Shown: positions 16,448 through 26,883, counted from the stretch's first letter. The stretch: 64,000 nt of DNA from Hyphomicrobiales bacterium (GCA_025359045.1 JANYHN010000072.1:1-64000); one strand, 5' to 3'. Numbers and translations are program-made. The notes: generated by a model not told the origin, from the letters alone.

Positions 16448-17758
16448 TTACGCAGTCAAGAATGAGTGAATAGATTCAGCAGCTCTACGACCATCGTCTA
16501 CCGAGGCCACTGTCAAATCTTTGCCGCCCGCGATGCAATCACCTCCGGCCCAGATTCCTTTGACGGAAGTACGTTTTTCGGCGTCGACTTTGATGCGGCC
16601 TTGTTCGAGGGCGATGGTGCCACCCGTGACGTCGATATAAGTTTGGCCGATGGCCTTAAAGATCATATCGGCTTTAACTTCGAAGGTTTCGCCACTGTTT
16701 GTATTTTCACATTTTAGACCAACGACATGGCCGGATTTTACCAACACTTTTTTAGGGGCAACCCATTGTTTTATGTTTACACCTTTTGTCTGCGCCAGTT
16801 CTCGCTCGTAGGCGCTGGCCTTCATGTTTTCTGCACCACGACGATAAATAACAGTTACATTTTCCGCGCCTAATAATTTGGACTGCACAGCAATATCAAT
16901 GGCTGTCATGCCGCCGCCGATCACCACGACGTTGCGTCCGACTTTAAGTTTTGATGGGTCTTTGGCTTGACGCAAGTCGGAGATGTAATTCACCGCGTCC
17001 TCAATGCCATCGGCATCTTCCTTCTTGACGCCAAGCGCATTTACGCCAGATAGACCGAGACCTAAGAAAACTGCATCATAGTCTTTTTGTAAATCAGGCA
17101 GTTTAAGTTTCTTACCAAGCGGCATGCCATGTATAATTTCAATACCGCCAATCGAAAGCACAAAATCAACTTCTTTAGCTGCAAAATCATCCACCGATTT
17201 ATAGGCTGCGATGCCATATTCATTAAGGCCCCCTAATTTCTTGCGGGCTTCAAAAATAGTTATATCATGTCCATGCATGGAGAGGCGGTGTGCACAGGCG
17301 AGGCCCGCAGGGCCAGCACCAACGATAGCTATTTTCTTGCCAGATGATTTAGCGCGTACAAATGGATGCTTTTCGCTCAAGGCTTGATCGGTGGCATAGC
17401 GTTGCAGCAAGCCAATCTTTACAGGTTTGCCTTCAGCATGTTCGCGAACGCAGGCTTCTTCACATAAAGTTTCAGTTGGGCACACGCGGGCGCACATGCC
17501 ACCCAAAATGTTTTGATCAAAAATTGTTTTGGCGGCCGATTTTGGATGGCCCGCTTGAATTTCACGGATGAATAAGGGAATGTCGATGGACGTGGGGCAG
17601 GCTTTCATGCACGGCGCGTCGTAACAGAAATAACATCGGTCGGATTCAACAAGCGCTTCATGCGCATTCAGCGGAGGATGGAGGTCAGTAAAATTCGCGG
17701 CATATTGGGCTTTCGGCAAACGTTTTGCCGCAATGTCTGGAGTTTTTGCTGGTGCCAT
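16448..17758 (-). CDS. preT: NAD(P)-dependent oxidoreductase subunit PreT
   Basis: Small, flavin-containing partner of PreA that passes electrons from NADH to the FMN subunit. About 436 residues: N-terminal cysteine clusters resembling GltD (CYFCYDAPCMKACPT and GGMCARVCPTETLCEEAC), FAD motif VGAGPAGLACAHRLS, and NAD motif VIGGGMTAIDIA. The ATG at 17758 was chosen because a GGGAG ribosome-binding site sits seven bases before it; upstream in-frame codons have no such signal and read into the control region. It heads the preT-preA operon and is divergent from the dehydratase gene. Confidence 0.93.
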   Translation of the reverse strand: MAPAKTPDIAAKRLPKAQYAANFTDLHPPLNAHEALVESDRCYFCYDAPCMKACPTSIDIPLFIREIQAGHPKSAAKTIFDQNILGGMCARVCPTETLCEEACVREHAEGKPVKIGLLQRYATDQALSEKHPFVRAKSSGKKIAIVGAGPAGLACAHRLSMHGHDITIFEARKKLGGLNEYGIAAYKSVDDFAAKEVDFVLSIGGIEIIHGMPLGKKLKLPDLQKDYDAVFLGLGLSGVNALGVKKEDADGIEDAVNYISDLRQAKDPSKLKVGRNVVVIGGGMTAIDIAVQSKLLGAENVTVIYRRGAENMKASAYERELAQTKGVNIKQWVAPKKVLVKSGHVVGLKCENTNSGETFEVKADMIFKAIGQTYIDVTGGTIALEQGRIKVDAEKRTSVKGIWAGGDCIAGGKDLTVASVDDGRRAAESIHSFLTA

Positions 17759-17798
17759 ATTGATCTCCCGTGACCTAATTCTATGATGATTACAGATT

Positions 17799-17814
17799 TT
17801 GTTCAAATGGTCAA
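17799..17814 (-). promoter_or_regulatory. RutR-like box upstream of preT-preA
   Basis: The sequence TTGTTCAAATGGTCAA matches the RutR consensus TTGACCAnnTGGTCAA at 12 of 14 defined bases, with one half-site (TGGTCAA) perfect. It lies 41-56 bp before the preT start. The same spacer and half-site occur at 61534-61549 beside rutR. The consensus is recalled from the E. coli protein, whose orthologue is encoded in this window. Confidence 0.65.
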
Positions 17815-17886
17815 ATTTTGAAAGATGGACGAATGAGGCTGGCCTTGATATGAAATGTATGACAATTGAAATTGAAGGCCGGCACA

Positions 17887-19689
17887 ATGACCAAATCTCC
17901 AAGTAAACCCCTGAAACTGCGCTCGCAAAACTGGTTTGATAATCCAGATAATGCCGACATGACGGCGCTTTATCTGGAGCGTTATCTAAACTATGGGTTT
18001 ACGCGGGGCGAGCTGCAGGGTGCCAAGCCGATCATTGGCATTGCACAAACCGGTTCTGATTTATCACCTTGCAATCGCTCACATGTGGAATTGGCCAAGC
18101 GGGTTCGCGACGGCATTATTGCGGCGGGTGGTATTCCTTTAGAATTTCCAATTCATCCGATACAAGAAACAGGAAAGCGCCCAACCGCTTCGCTTGACCG
18201 GAACCTTGCCTACTTGTCGTTGGTTGAAGTGCTTTATGGTTATCCGCTGGATGGCGTGGTCCTCACAATTGGCTGTGACAAGACAACGCCTGCTTGTTTG
18301 ATGGCGGCGGCCACAGTGGATTTGCCAGCAATTGCTTTATCATCAGGCCCGATGTTGAACGGCGACTATAAGGGTCAGCGCACGGGTTCTGGCACCATTG
18401 TCTGGATGGCGCGTGAGAAGCTTGCCACTGGCGAGATTGATTATGATGGGTTTGTCGAGTTAGTCGCTTCATCAGCGCCATCGGCTGGGTATTGCAACAC
18501 GATGGGTACAGCGACCACAATGAATTCGCTCACTGAAGCGCTTGGCATGTGTTTGCCGGGCAATGCAGCTATTCCTGCACCATATCGCGAGCGCGGGCAG
18601 ATTGCTTATGAAACCGGAAAACGCATTGTTGAGATGGTGGCAGAGGATCTGACACCATCAAAGATCATGACACGCAAAGCATTTGAAAATGCCATTGCAG
18701 TGAATACAGCCATTGGCGGCTCAACCAACGCGCCTAATCATTTGAACGGCATTGCTCGGTTGCTGGGCGTTGAGCTTGATGTGGTTGATTGGGAAAAGCA
18801 TGGCCATGATTTGCCATTGCTCGTGAATATGCAGCCGGCGGGCGAATATCTGGGCGAGGATTATCACCGCGCGGGTGGTGTGCCTGCGGTTATAGCTGAA
18901 TTGATTTCGGTTAAGAAAATTCATGAAGACGTGATGACGGCTAATGGTAAAACCATTGGCGAGAATTGCAGGGGTAAGTTTTCATGGAACCGCAAGGTGA
19001 TCCGCGAATTTAATGATCCCATCAAAAAAGATGCGGGCTTTAAAATGCTGCACGGCAATTTATTTGATTCAGCAATTATGAAAACCAGCGTGATTTCGGA
19101 TGAATTCCGCACGCGATACTTATCGAACCCAAAAGATTTAAATGCATTTGAAGCTAAGGCCATCGTGTTTGATGGGCCTGAGGATTATCACGCCAATATC
19201 GACAACCCGGCATTGGATGTTGATGAGAATACAATTTTGTTTATTCGCGGTGTTGGGCCGCTGGGTTATCCTGGTGCTGCCGAAGTGGTGAATATGAGAG
19301 CACCCACTTATTTGCTGCAAAAGGGTATTCGTTCACTACCTTGTGTGGGCGATGGGCGGCAATCAGGCACATCTGGTTCGCCTTCAATTTTGAATGCTTC
19401 ACCAGAAGCTGCTGCAGGTGGCGGGCTTGCGATTTTGCAGAACGGAGACAAGGTTCGCATTGATCTCAATAACGGTGATTGCAATATGTTGATCTCAGAT
19501 GCTGAAATTGCCAAGCGCCGTGCGGCACTCGAAGCATCAGGTGGATATAAGGTTCCTCCGTCTCAAACCCCGTGGCAGGAAATTTTCCGCAATACTACGG
19601 AACAATTGGCGCAGGGTATGATTATAAAGGGCTCGACGAAGTTCCAGCGTATTGCCAAAACCATGGGCATTCCACGGGATAATCATTGA
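17887..19689 (+). CDS. IlvD/Edd-family dehydratase, probable D-xylonate dehydratase
   Basis: Iron-sulfur dehydratase of 600 residues that removes water from a sugar acid. The likely cluster ligands are C62 (SPCNRSH), C130 (GCDKTTPA) and C203 (GYCNTMGTA). The opening [20 protein letters not shown] and the terminal [20 protein letters not shown] agree well with Caulobacter XylD (xylonate dehydratase), as I recall its sequence. L-arabinonate or another pentonate is possible. The product would be a 2-keto-3-deoxy acid. ATG at 17887. The next gene is an aldose 1-epimerase with overlapping start, which fits a sugar-oxidation role. Confidence 0.85.
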   Translation: MTKSPSKPLKLRSQNWFDNPDNADMTALYLERYLNYGFTRGELQGAKPIIGIAQTGSDLSPCNRSHVELAKRVRDGIIAAGGIPLEFPIHPIQETGKRPTASLDRNLAYLSLVEVLYGYPLDGVVLTIGCDKTTPACLMAAATVDLPAIALSSGPMLNGDYKGQRTGSGTIVWMAREKLATGEIDYDGFVELVASSAPSAGYCNTMGTATTMNSLTEALGMCLPGNAAIPAPYRERGQIAYETGKRIVEMVAEDLTPSKIMTRKAFENAIAVNTAIGGSTNAPNHLNGIARLLGVELDVVDWEKHGHDLPLLVNMQPAGEYLGEDYHRAGGVPAVIAELISVKKIHEDVMTANGKTIGENCRGKFSWNRKVIREFNDPIKKDAGFKMLHGNLFDSAIMKTSVISDEFRTRYLSNPKDLNAFEAKAIVFDGPEDYHANIDNPALDVDENTILFIRGVGPLGYPGAAEVVNMRAPTYLLQKGIRSLPCVGDGRQSGTSGSPSILNASPEAAAGGGLAILQNGDKVRIDLNNGDCNMLISDAEIAKRRAALEASGGYKVPPSQTPWQEIFRNTTEQLAQGMIIKGSTKFQRIAKTMGIPRDNH

Positions 19690-20618
19690 TGCTTGAACTA
19701 AAAAATAAAAACCTTCGGGCCGTATTTCATAAGAACGGCGCTCGCTTGATTTCTCTGATCATCGATGGTGTTGACGTGGTGTTTGGCAATCCGCAAGATA
19801 TGGATATAGCAACCGCAGAACCGTCGGCAGGTGCCGTTGTAGGTCGTTATGCTGGACGCATAACCAAAGCGCAGTATGAATTGGACGGGCAATTGGTAAA
19901 GCTCATTCCGAATCGTGGTGATTTTCAACTTCATGGCGGCCCGCATAATTTTGGCAATCAAAACTGGGTTTCATCGGTTGAAGGTAATGTGATTGTTTTC
20001 AATTTTTATTCGCCCGATGGCGACCAAGGGTTTCCCGGTGAGGTTCACGCCCAAGCTGTTTATACGCTTGAGGATGATCGGTTGAAGCTGGCGATAACGG
20101 CTACAACCACAAAGCCAACCGCAATCAATCTTACTAACCATGCCTATTGGAATATGGCGGGCAATGATGCGGGGCAAGATTCCATTTTTACGCAAGAGCT
20201 GCAAATTAATGCCGCCCATTATTTGCCGCTGAGCGATGTTTTATTGCCATCAGGTGAAATTCGCAAAGTGGCAGATAGCAAATTTGATTTCCGTTCCCTT
20301 CGGAAAATCAATGAGGCTTATGACAATTGCTATTGTCTCGACGGCAAAAGAGGCGAAATGAAACAAGGCCTTATTATGCGCGACCCCAAATCCGGCCGTC
20401 AGCTCGACGTTTTTACGACGGAAGCAGCAATCCAAATGTATACGGCCATTCATTGGGATGGCACTTTGCGTTCAAATCACGGCAAGATGTTAAACCATCA
20501 AGCACTCGCCATTGAACCGCAGAATTATCCCGATGCGCCCAACCATAAAAACTTTCCATCTTGCATTTTGAGACCGAGTGAGATCTACAAAAATCAAATG
20601 GAATGGCGTTTATCTTAA
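19689..20618 (+). CDS. Aldose 1-epimerase family protein
   Basis: A galactose-mutarotase-like enzyme of about 309 residues that interconverts alpha and beta anomers of a free sugar. Motifs are GRYAGRITKAQYELDG, FQLHGGPHNFGNQNW and INLTNHAYWNMAG (catalytic His), plus IHWDGTLRSNHGK near the end, where the catalytic Glu region (ALAIEPQNYPDAPN) lies. Its ATG overlaps the dehydratase stop (TGATG). Together they suggest uptake-linked oxidation of a pentose or hexose. The sugar is not identifiable from sequence. Confidence 0.88.
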   Translation: MLELKNKNLRAVFHKNGARLISLIIDGVDVVFGNPQDMDIATAEPSAGAVVGRYAGRITKAQYELDGQLVKLIPNRGDFQLHGGPHNFGNQNWVSSVEGNVIVFNFYSPDGDQGFPGEVHAQAVYTLEDDRLKLAITATTTKPTAINLTNHAYWNMAGNDAGQDSIFTQELQINAAHYLPLSDVLLPSGEIRKVADSKFDFRSLRKINEAYDNCYCLDGKRGEMKQGLIMRDPKSGRQLDVFTTEAAIQMYTAIHWDGTLRSNHGKMLNHQALAIEPQNYPDAPNHKNFPSCILRPSEIYKNQMEWRLS

Positions 20619-20941
20619 TAGAATAGGGCTACGCCCACTCCCAGAAAAGCCAGCACGATAGACGCGATATAAAGTCTGAAGATGCGGATATAGATGCGCT
20701 CCAGATTTTCGGGCGCATGGCGGATGTCGAGGATCAAATAAAGCACCACCAGCATCATCACTAGACTTGGTAGAATTGTGGAGGCCACCAGCCAATCAGC
20801 GGTGGATTTCAATTCCGATGAGTTGTCGTCACGCGTAGCCCAGCCTGCAAGAAAATTTAAGAGAAAGCCCATGATGATGCCCAATGAGGTTACCATGGGT
20901 TGGCGATAGGCGGTTAGATCTTTAGGTTTCATACTCGTCAT
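20615..20941 (-). CDS. Small inner-membrane protein of unknown function
   Basis: About 108 residues with three predicted membrane helices: around MVTSLGIIMGFLLNFLAGW, LVASTILPSLVMMLVVLYLIL and YIASIVLAFLGVGVALFY. I recognise no family. It begins 8 bp after the priA stop on the same strand, so it is co-transcribed with priA. Start candidates are ATG at 20941 and ATG at 20932. It converges with the epimerase gene with a 4-bp overlap of stops. Confidence 0.65.
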   Translation of the reverse strand: MTSMKPKDLTAYRQPMVTSLGIIMGFLLNFLAGWATRDDNSSELKSTADWLVASTILPSLVMMLVVLYLILDIRHAPENLERIYIRIFRLYIASIVLAFLGVGVALFY

Positions 20942-20948
20942 TCCGATT

Positions 20949-23117
20949 TCACAGGAAATTATAAGGATCAACATCAATACTCAAGGCCATTGAGCCGCGC
21001 GGCTTCACATCGCGCAACCATTCTCGCAGAAAGCCTTGAATGTTTACATCGCGCTTCGCTTTCACCAGCATGCGCCACCTTGTGCGGCCGCGCACCATGG
21101 CAATGGGAGCGGGGGCGGGGCCTAGGACTGTTATGCCTTCGGCCATTGGCGCGTTATTAGCAATAAAACGCGCAAAGCGTTCGGTTTCTGCAGCGTCCAT
21201 TCCGGAAATCACCAGTGCCGCCAATCTTCCGTGCGGAGGCAGCCCAGCGTGTTCGCGGATGATTTTTTCGGTGTTGAGATAAGCGTCGCGGTCGCCCTTG
21301 AGGAGCGCCTGCATCAGTGGATGTTGCGGCACGTAAGTTTGCACCATTGCCTTTCCTGGTTTTGCACCGCGCCCTGCGCGGCCGGCCACTTGCGCCAACA
21401 AAGCCCAAGTCCGTTCGCCTGCGCGTGGATCAGACGACTCTAATGCGAGATCGGCATCCACGACACCAACTAAAGTGAGATGTGGAAAGTGATGGCCTTT
21501 GGCTACGAGTTGTGTGCCGATCACGAGGTTGACGGTTCCATCTTCAACTTCGCGCAACGTGTCTCGTAGAATTTGACCACGGGAAAGATCGCTTGAAAGG
21601 ATTGCGATGCGCGCTTCGGGGAAGCGTTTCACGGCTTCTTCCGCCAAGCGCTCAATGCCGGGGCCGACGGGCACCATATCGCCCTCGGTTTCACATTCAG
21701 GGCAGGCTTTCGGCACGGGTTCCTTATGGCCGCAATGATGGCACATGAGAATTTTTTTGAAGCGATGCTCGACCATGGCCGCAGCGCAATCTGGGCAATG
21801 CAGGCGGTGGCCGCAGGTGCGGCAGAGGGTTAAGGGGGCAAAGCCACGGCGGTTGAGAAAAAGCAATGCTTGATCACCATCGGCCAATGTCTTTGTAACG
21901 GCATCAGCAAGCGGTGTTGAGAGCCATGTGCCCAAATCTAGTTTTTCACAGGTCATATCAATGCGCATGGTTTCAGGTAATTCTGGCCTGCCGTGGCGGT
22001 CTTTGAGTTTGACGATACCGTAGCGCTCGCGATCAACATTAACGAGCGACTCAAGCGAGGGTGTTGCTGATGACAGCACAACAGGAAATTTCCCAACTGA
22101 GCCATAGAGCACAGCCATATCGCGTGCGTGATAGGAAACACCCTCATCTTGCTTGTAAGCATTTTCATGCTCTTCATCGACGACAATGAGGCCAAGTTTA
22201 GCCCATGGCAAAAAAAGCGCTGAGCGTGCGCCAACTACAATGCGCGCTTTACCTTCGGCCACACCGCGCCATATACGTTCACGCTCACGCGGGCGCATAT
22301 CAGAATGCCAGCCTGCCGGTTCGCAGCCGAAGCGGTTTTCAACGCGGGACAGGAATTGTGCGGTTAAAGCGATTTCGGGGAGCAGCAGAAGCACTTGTTT
22401 GCCGGCTGCCAAGCTAGCCGCCATCGCTTCAAAGTAAACTTCGGTTTTGCCGGAACCCGTCACGCCATCGAGCAAGGTCACTTTATGCGTACGCGTGGCC
22501 ACCACTTGCCGCAAGGCGGCAGCGGCTGAGGTTTGATCCTTGTTGAGGTGAAGCATACCTGCATTGAGATCTGGTTCAGTAAAAGCGCGATGTGCGGGCA
22601 AGGTCACTTCTTGGAGTGCACCAGATTTGGCCAACGCTTTGACAACACTCACCCCCACGCCCGCTGTTTGGGCCAGTTCAGGGCCGCGCAACGCAAAGCC
22701 TTGGGCCGCAACGTCTAAAACACGTTGGCGTTGCAAGGTGAGTTTTTCTGGTTTTACTAAACCTGCAACATAAGCAATATTTTGCTTTGCTGCTTCTAGT
22801 GCTGTAGGCACGCGAAGCACCATGCGCAGCACATTGCCAGTTGGCTCCAAATAATAAGCGGCCAGCCAATCTATAAATTTACGGTGGGTCTCCGTCATTG
22901 GTGGAAAATCAAAACGGCGCAGCACATCGCGCATTTTCATATTGGTGGGAACTGATGGCCGCACCTCCCAGACCACGCCGATCACCGTACGAGGCCCCAA
23001 TGGCACTTCCACATAATCGCCAGCCGCTAAAACCATGCCGTCGGGCACCTTGTAAGAATAGGCCTGGGGCAGGGCTAGCGGAAGTAGGACGTCAGCTGTG
23101 GCGGAATCGGTGGTCAT
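20949..23117 (-). CDS. priA: Primosomal protein N' (replication-restart helicase PriA)
   Basis: A 722-residue helicase that recognises stalled forks and reloads the replisome. The N-terminal 3'-DNA-binding domain is followed by Walker A (DGVTGSGKTEVYFE), the DEEH box (VDEEHENAYKQDE) and SSATPSLES. The zinc-binding loop carries eight cysteines (CRTCGHRLHCPDC, then CHHCG and CPEC), and there is a late helicase motif (AGRAGRGAKPGKAMVQTY). Length and order are normal. A small membrane-protein gene follows immediately. Confidence 0.96.
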   Translation of the reverse strand: MTTDSATADVLLPLALPQAYSYKVPDGMVLAAGDYVEVPLGPRTVIGVVWEVRPSVPTNMKMRDVLRRFDFPPMTETHRKFIDWLAAYYLEPTGNVLRMVLRVPTALEAAKQNIAYVAGLVKPEKLTLQRQRVLDVAAQGFALRGPELAQTAGVGVSVVKALAKSGALQEVTLPAHRAFTEPDLNAGMLHLNKDQTSAAAALRQVVATRTHKVTLLDGVTGSGKTEVYFEAMAASLAAGKQVLLLLPEIALTAQFLSRVENRFGCEPAGWHSDMRPRERERIWRGVAEGKARIVVGARSALFLPWAKLGLIVVDEEHENAYKQDEGVSYHARDMAVLYGSVGKFPVVLSSATPSLESLVNVDRERYGIVKLKDRHGRPELPETMRIDMTCEKLDLGTWLSTPLADAVTKTLADGDQALLFLNRRGFAPLTLCRTCGHRLHCPDCAAAMVEHRFKKILMCHHCGHKEPVPKACPECETEGDMVPVGPGIERLAEEAVKRFPEARIAILSSDLSRGQILRDTLREVEDGTVNLVIGTQLVAKGHHFPHLTLVGVVDADLALESSDPRAGERTWALLAQVAGRAGRGAKPGKAMVQTYVPQHPLMQALLKGDRDAYLNTEKIIREHAGLPPHGRLAALVISGMDAAETERFARFIANNAPMAEGITVLGPAPAPIAMVRGRTRWRMLVKAKRDVNIQGFLREWLRDVKPRGSMALSIDVDPYNFL

Positions 23118-23169
23118 ATATCTGGATTAGACTTTGAACTGATTGGCTTCCAGCCTTATATGGTGGGCC

Positions 23170-24531
23170 ATGCTTGACCGTCCAACCAAACCTGCCAAAA
23201 CCATCGCTGTCGAGACACTTTATCTCGAACCAGCCAATTTAGCGCAACGGCTTCTGGGGGAGCAGAATATTACGCTTTTGGAAAGCGTGATGCGGCATGA
23301 ACATTTGGGGCGCTATTCGTTTCTGGCTGCCAATCCGAGTCAGACTTTGCGCGTTGACAATGGCCTTGCTGTTCTGGACGGGGTTCAGCAGAGCTTGCCA
23401 GCCATGGACATTTTGCGCCAGAATTTAGATGAAAATAGAACTGAGATGATAGCGGGCCTCCCCCCTTTTCAAGGCGGTTGGGCTGGATATATTTCATATG
23501 AATTTGGTAAAAGTATTGAGGCGCATTCAAAGATTCCTGAGTTTGAAGCCTTGTGTCCCGATTTGATATTGCATCGTTACGATACCGTTATGGGCTTTGA
23601 CCATTTGCAACAACGCTCCTGGATTTTTGGAACGGACGAAACTGAAATCGCGCAGCTTGAAAAATTTATGAAGCGCAAACCGAAAGCAACTGGCTCTCCG
23701 ATAATTGAAGGCTGGCAGTCGAATTTTTCACGGGTTCAATATGAAAAAGCAGTCACTTCAATTGTTGATTATATTCTAGCAGGTGATATTTTTCAGGCTA
23801 ATCTTACGCAGTGTTTTTCAGCCGACATACCATATGGCTTTGACACTTTCGCGTTGTTTCAGAAATTACGTGATAAAAATCCTTCCACCTTTGCAGCCTA
23901 TCTTGATTATGGCGATTTGCAGATCGCTTCCAGTTCGCCAGAACGCCTGATCAAAAGCGATGGAGTTCTGGTTGAGGCGCGGCCCATTAAAGGCACACGC
24001 AAGCGCGATACTGATCCTTCACATGATGCTGAACTCATTGTTGAACTGCAAGCCAGCCGCAAAGACCGTGCTGAAAACGTGATGATCGTTGATCTGCTGC
24101 GGAATGATATTTCACGCATTGCAAAGCCTGGCTCCGTCAAGGTGCCTGTGCTCTGTGGGTTGGAGTCTTATGCCAATGTGCATCATCTGGTCTCGGTGGT
24201 TGAAGGGCAATTGCGCGAAGGGCTGACACAAGTTGATCTGTTGAAAGCGGTGTTTCCAGGTGGCTCAATTACAGGCGCTCCAAAAATTCGCGCAATGGAG
24301 ATCATTGCGGAGTTGGAGGGGCAAGCGCGGGGTGTCTATTGCGGATCAATTGGTTATCTGGGTTTCAACGGCGCTTGTGATTTTAACATCGCAATTCGTA
24401 CTGCACTATTTTCAGATGGCAAAGCCTATGTGCAAGGCGGCGGCGGCATCACCGCGCGGTCGCAACCTGCTGCCGAATATGATGAAAGCTTGACCAAGAT
24501 CGCCCGTATCATGGAGGCGTTTCACCCATGA
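23170..24531 (+). CDS. pabB: Aminodeoxychorismate synthase component I
   Basis: Chorismate-binding enzyme, about 453 residues, that aminates chorismate to 4-amino-4-deoxychorismate for p-aminobenzoate and folate. The anthranilate-synthase-I fold is shown by FQANLTQCFSA, SSPERLIKSDGVLVEARPIKGTRKRD, VDLLRNDISRIAKPGSV and PGGSITGAPKIRAMEIIAELE, with GSIGYLGFNG near the end. The PIKGT motif, rather than PIAGT, favours PabB over TrpE. I use the ATG at 23170; a TTG nine codons earlier is less likely. It is the first gene of a five-gene operon with 4-bp overlaps. Confidence 0.93.
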   Translation: MLDRPTKPAKTIAVETLYLEPANLAQRLLGEQNITLLESVMRHEHLGRYSFLAANPSQTLRVDNGLAVLDGVQQSLPAMDILRQNLDENRTEMIAGLPPFQGGWAGYISYEFGKSIEAHSKIPEFEALCPDLILHRYDTVMGFDHLQQRSWIFGTDETEIAQLEKFMKRKPKATGSPIIEGWQSNFSRVQYEKAVTSIVDYILAGDIFQANLTQCFSADIPYGFDTFALFQKLRDKNPSTFAAYLDYGDLQIASSSPERLIKSDGVLVEARPIKGTRKRDTDPSHDAELIVELQASRKDRAENVMIVDLLRNDISRIAKPGSVKVPVLCGLESYANVHHLVSVVEGQLREGLTQVDLLKAVFPGGSITGAPKIRAMEIIAELEGQARGVYCGSIGYLGFNGACDFNIAIRTALFSDGKAYVQGGGGITARSQPAAEYDESLTKIARIMEAFHP

Positions 24532-25085
24532 TTTTGATTGTCGATAATTATGATAGTTTTGTTTTTAACGTAGCGCGTTATTTTGAAGAACTAGGCGCAC
24601 CAACCAAGGTGGTGCGCAATGATGAAGTTCGTGCGGAGGATTTAAATGCCAAAGCAATCGTAATTTCACCGGGGCCATGTGCGCCGCTTCAAGCGGGATC
24701 ATCAATGGAGATTATGCGCGATTATTCGGGCAAGCTTCCAATCCTTGGCATTTGCCTGGGCCACCAGGTAATGGGGGAAGTGTTTGGTGGTTTGGTGAAG
24801 CGCGCACGAAAGCCGATGCATGGTGACAGTTCTGAAATTGAGCATGATGGAACTGGCGTGTTCAAAAATTTGCCGCAGAAATTTTCGGCAGGGCGCTACC
24901 ATTCTTTGATCGTGGATGATGTCGAAGGCACGGTGCTTGATGTGACCGCACGTAGCGATGATGGCGAGATTATGGGATTGAAGCATAAGCACCACCCCAC
25001 TTTCGGCGTGCAGTTTCATCCGGAGTCAATCTTAACTGAACATGGCTATGACATGTTGCGAAACTTTTTAGGGCATGTGGCATGA
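24528..25085 (+). CDS. pabA: Aminodeoxychorismate/anthranilate synthase component II (glutamine amidotransferase)
   Basis: A 185-residue class I glutamine amidotransferase that feeds ammonia to PabB. The catalytic triad is visible: Cys76 in LGICLGHQ, His164 and Glu166 in FHPESIL. The nucleophile elbow and the oxyanion segment SPGPCAP near residue 48 are normal. ATG overlaps the pabB stop (ATGA). In many bacteria the same subunit also serves TrpE, so a dual role is possible, but the position between pabB and pabC points to folate synthesis. Confidence 0.93.
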   Translation: MILIVDNYDSFVFNVARYFEELGAPTKVVRNDEVRAEDLNAKAIVISPGPCAPLQAGSSMEIMRDYSGKLPILGICLGHQVMGEVFGGLVKRARKPMHGDSSEIEHDGTGVFKNLPQKFSAGRYHSLIVDDVEGTVLDVTARSDDGEIMGLKHKHHPTFGVQFHPESILTEHGYDMLRNFLGHVA

Positions 25086-25885
25086 GTGTGGTTTGGTTCA
25101 ATAGCGAATTTCTATACGACACATTGCCTCTTGATCCTGCCGATCGTGGATTGATGTTAGGAGATGGTTTATTTGAAACCATCGCCGTTGCGGGCGGGCA
25201 AGCGATTTGGCTGGGGGAACATATTGCGCGCCTATTGGGTTCGGCTTCGGTGCTTGGCATTTCAGCTGATGAGGCTGATTTGCGCGTGTCGATTGGTAAA
25301 GTCTTGAAACGCAGCAGCGCATTGCATGAGGTGTTGCGTGTCACACTGACGCGCGGTGTGACGCAGCGGGGCCTTGCCGCTGATGCCCATCACAGCAGCT
25401 TGTTAATTTCACTTTTGCCTTTTGACCCAATGCAACAACCTCAAAGTTTAACGCTTGCGACTTCAATGATCAGGCGCAATGAAACAGCGCCATCGTCGCG
25501 GCACAAAACACTCTCGTATATTGATAATGTTGCAGCGGCGCGGGAGGTGAGGGGCAATGCCGATGATGCGTTGATGTTGAACACCTCTGGCAAAGTTGCG
25601 TGTTCAACGGTTGGCAATATATTTATTTTGAAAGATGATGAGGTGGTAACGCCCCGTGATGACCAAGGTATTTTGCAAGGGATTACGCGGGCGAAAATAT
25701 TGAATCATGCTGCGTTTAATGCGAGACAGGATGTTGTAACCATCGAAGATCTATATTCAGCCGATGCAGCTTTTATCACCAATAGTTTGCGGCTTGTCAC
25801 ACCTATCACAAAGTTGGATGATAGAGTTCTGGGCACAGCGTCTGTGCAACACATCAAGGATTATTTGAAAGGACTTTCCCCATGA
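25082..25885 (+). CDS. pabC: Aminodeoxychorismate lyase (class IV aminotransferase fold)
   Basis: A 267-residue PLP enzyme of fold type IV that would eliminate pyruvate from aminodeoxychorismate to give p-aminobenzoate. The landmarks are [14 protein letters not shown], a Lys in the [17 protein letters not shown] segment (PLP lysine), and [19 protein letters not shown]. The fold also includes branched-chain and D-amino-acid aminotransferases, but the tight overlap with pabB-pabA supports PabC. Start ATG at 25082 overlaps the pabA stop. Confidence 0.9.
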   Translation: MSVVWFNSEFLYDTLPLDPADRGLMLGDGLFETIAVAGGQAIWLGEHIARLLGSASVLGISADEADLRVSIGKVLKRSSALHEVLRVTLTRGVTQRGLAADAHHSSLLISLLPFDPMQQPQSLTLATSMIRRNETAPSSRHKTLSYIDNVAAAREVRGNADDALMLNTSGKVACSTVGNIFILKDDEVVTPRDDQGILQGITRAKILNHAAFNARQDVVTIEDLYSADAAFITNSLRLVTPITKLDDRVLGTASVQHIKDYLKGLSP

Positions 25886-26535
25886 AATTTTTTGCTGATA
25901 CGGCTGATGTTGCGGAGTTGCGCGAACTCAAAGACTTAGGCCTGCTTGATGGTGTGACCACCAATCCATCGCTGATTGCCAAGTCTGGTCGGAAATTTAC
26001 CGAGGTGATTGCTGAAATATGCTCCTTCGTCGAAGGCCCGGTGAGTGCGGAAGTGGCGGCGCTGGATTTTGACGGTATGATGAAAGAAGCCAATGTCTTA
26101 CGCAAGATTGCCAAGAATGTGACGGTTAAAGTGCCGCTGACTCTTGAAGGTCTTAAAGCTTGCCGTGTGCTTTCTGGCGAAGGAACGATGGTGAATGTAA
26201 CTTTGTGCTTTAGCCCCAACCAAGCTTTGCTCGCGGCTAAGGCTGGTGCAACTTTTATTTCGCCGTTTGTAGGCCGCTTGGATGACATCCACCAAGACGG
26301 CATGGAGCTGATTGCCGAGATTCGCCAGATTTATGACAATTATGATTATGACACCAACATTCTGGTGGCCTCAGTTCGCACCGCGAACCACATTAAGGAA
26401 GCGGCGTTGATCGGTGCTGATTATGCCACCGCACCTGCGGCGGTGTTGAAGAGCTTGGTGAAGCATCCGCTAACGGACAAGGGCATTGAGCAATTCTTGA
26501 CGGATTGGAAGAAGACGGGCCAGACGATTGGATGA
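25882..26535 (+). CDS. fsa: Fructose-6-phosphate aldolase / transaldolase-like protein
   Basis: A 217-residue class I aldolase of the short transaldolase (TalC/FSA) group. The Schiff-base lysine is Lys83 in VTVKVPLT. The other active-site residues Asp6 (FFADTAD) and Asn28 (VTTNPSLI) are present, as is the [10 protein letters not shown] segment. The group includes both true transaldolases and fructose-6-phosphate aldolases, which cannot be separated safely by eye. It overlaps pabC by 4 bp. In Hyphomicrobiales the gene often lies beside priA and xerC, as here. Confidence 0.9.
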   Translation: MKFFADTADVAELRELKDLGLLDGVTTNPSLIAKSGRKFTEVIAEICSFVEGPVSAEVAALDFDGMMKEANVLRKIAKNVTVKVPLTLEGLKACRVLSGEGTMVNVTLCFSPNQALLAAKAGATFISPFVGRLDDIHQDGMELIAEIRQIYDNYDYDTNILVASVRTANHIKEAALIGADYATAPAAVLKSLVKHPLTDKGIEQFLTDWKKTGQTIG

Positions 26536-26831
26536 TACTCGAACACGCTCTACTCTATGTGAAAGCTGAAGATACGGCGGCTTATGAGGAAGCGTTGAAA
26601 ACAGCGCTGCCTTTAATTTCCGCAACACCCGGCTTTATTAAATTGGAGGTGCGGCCCTGCATCGAAAAGGTGGGGTGCTATTTACTTTTGGTAGAATGGG
26701 AAAAGCTTGAAGATCACACGATTGGATTTCGGGGATCTGAGAGATATTTAAAATGGAAGGCTTTGCTGCACCCTTTTTATAATCCATTTCCGGAGGTGTT
26801 GCATTTTGGGGAAAATTTGTTTTCGCGTTAA
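26532..26831 (+). CDS. Antibiotic biosynthesis monooxygenase (ABM) domain protein
   Basis: About 99 residues with a single ferredoxin-like ABM domain: [21 protein letters not shown] at the start, then [48 protein letters not shown]. The family includes small cofactor-free monooxygenases and heme-degrading enzymes. No substrate is predicted. Start ATG at 26532 overlaps the fsa stop (ATGA), making it the last gene of the pab operon. A large inverted repeat follows in the gap before xerC. Confidence 0.78.
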   Translation: MILEHALLYVKAEDTAAYEEALKTALPLISATPGFIKLEVRPCIEKVGCYLLLVEWEKLEDHTIGFRGSERYLKWKALLHPFYNPFPEVLHFGENLFSR

Positions 26832-26883
26832 TAAATGTTGGATTTTGCGCGTTTAGAAAGCACCCCCTCAGTCCTTTGGACAG

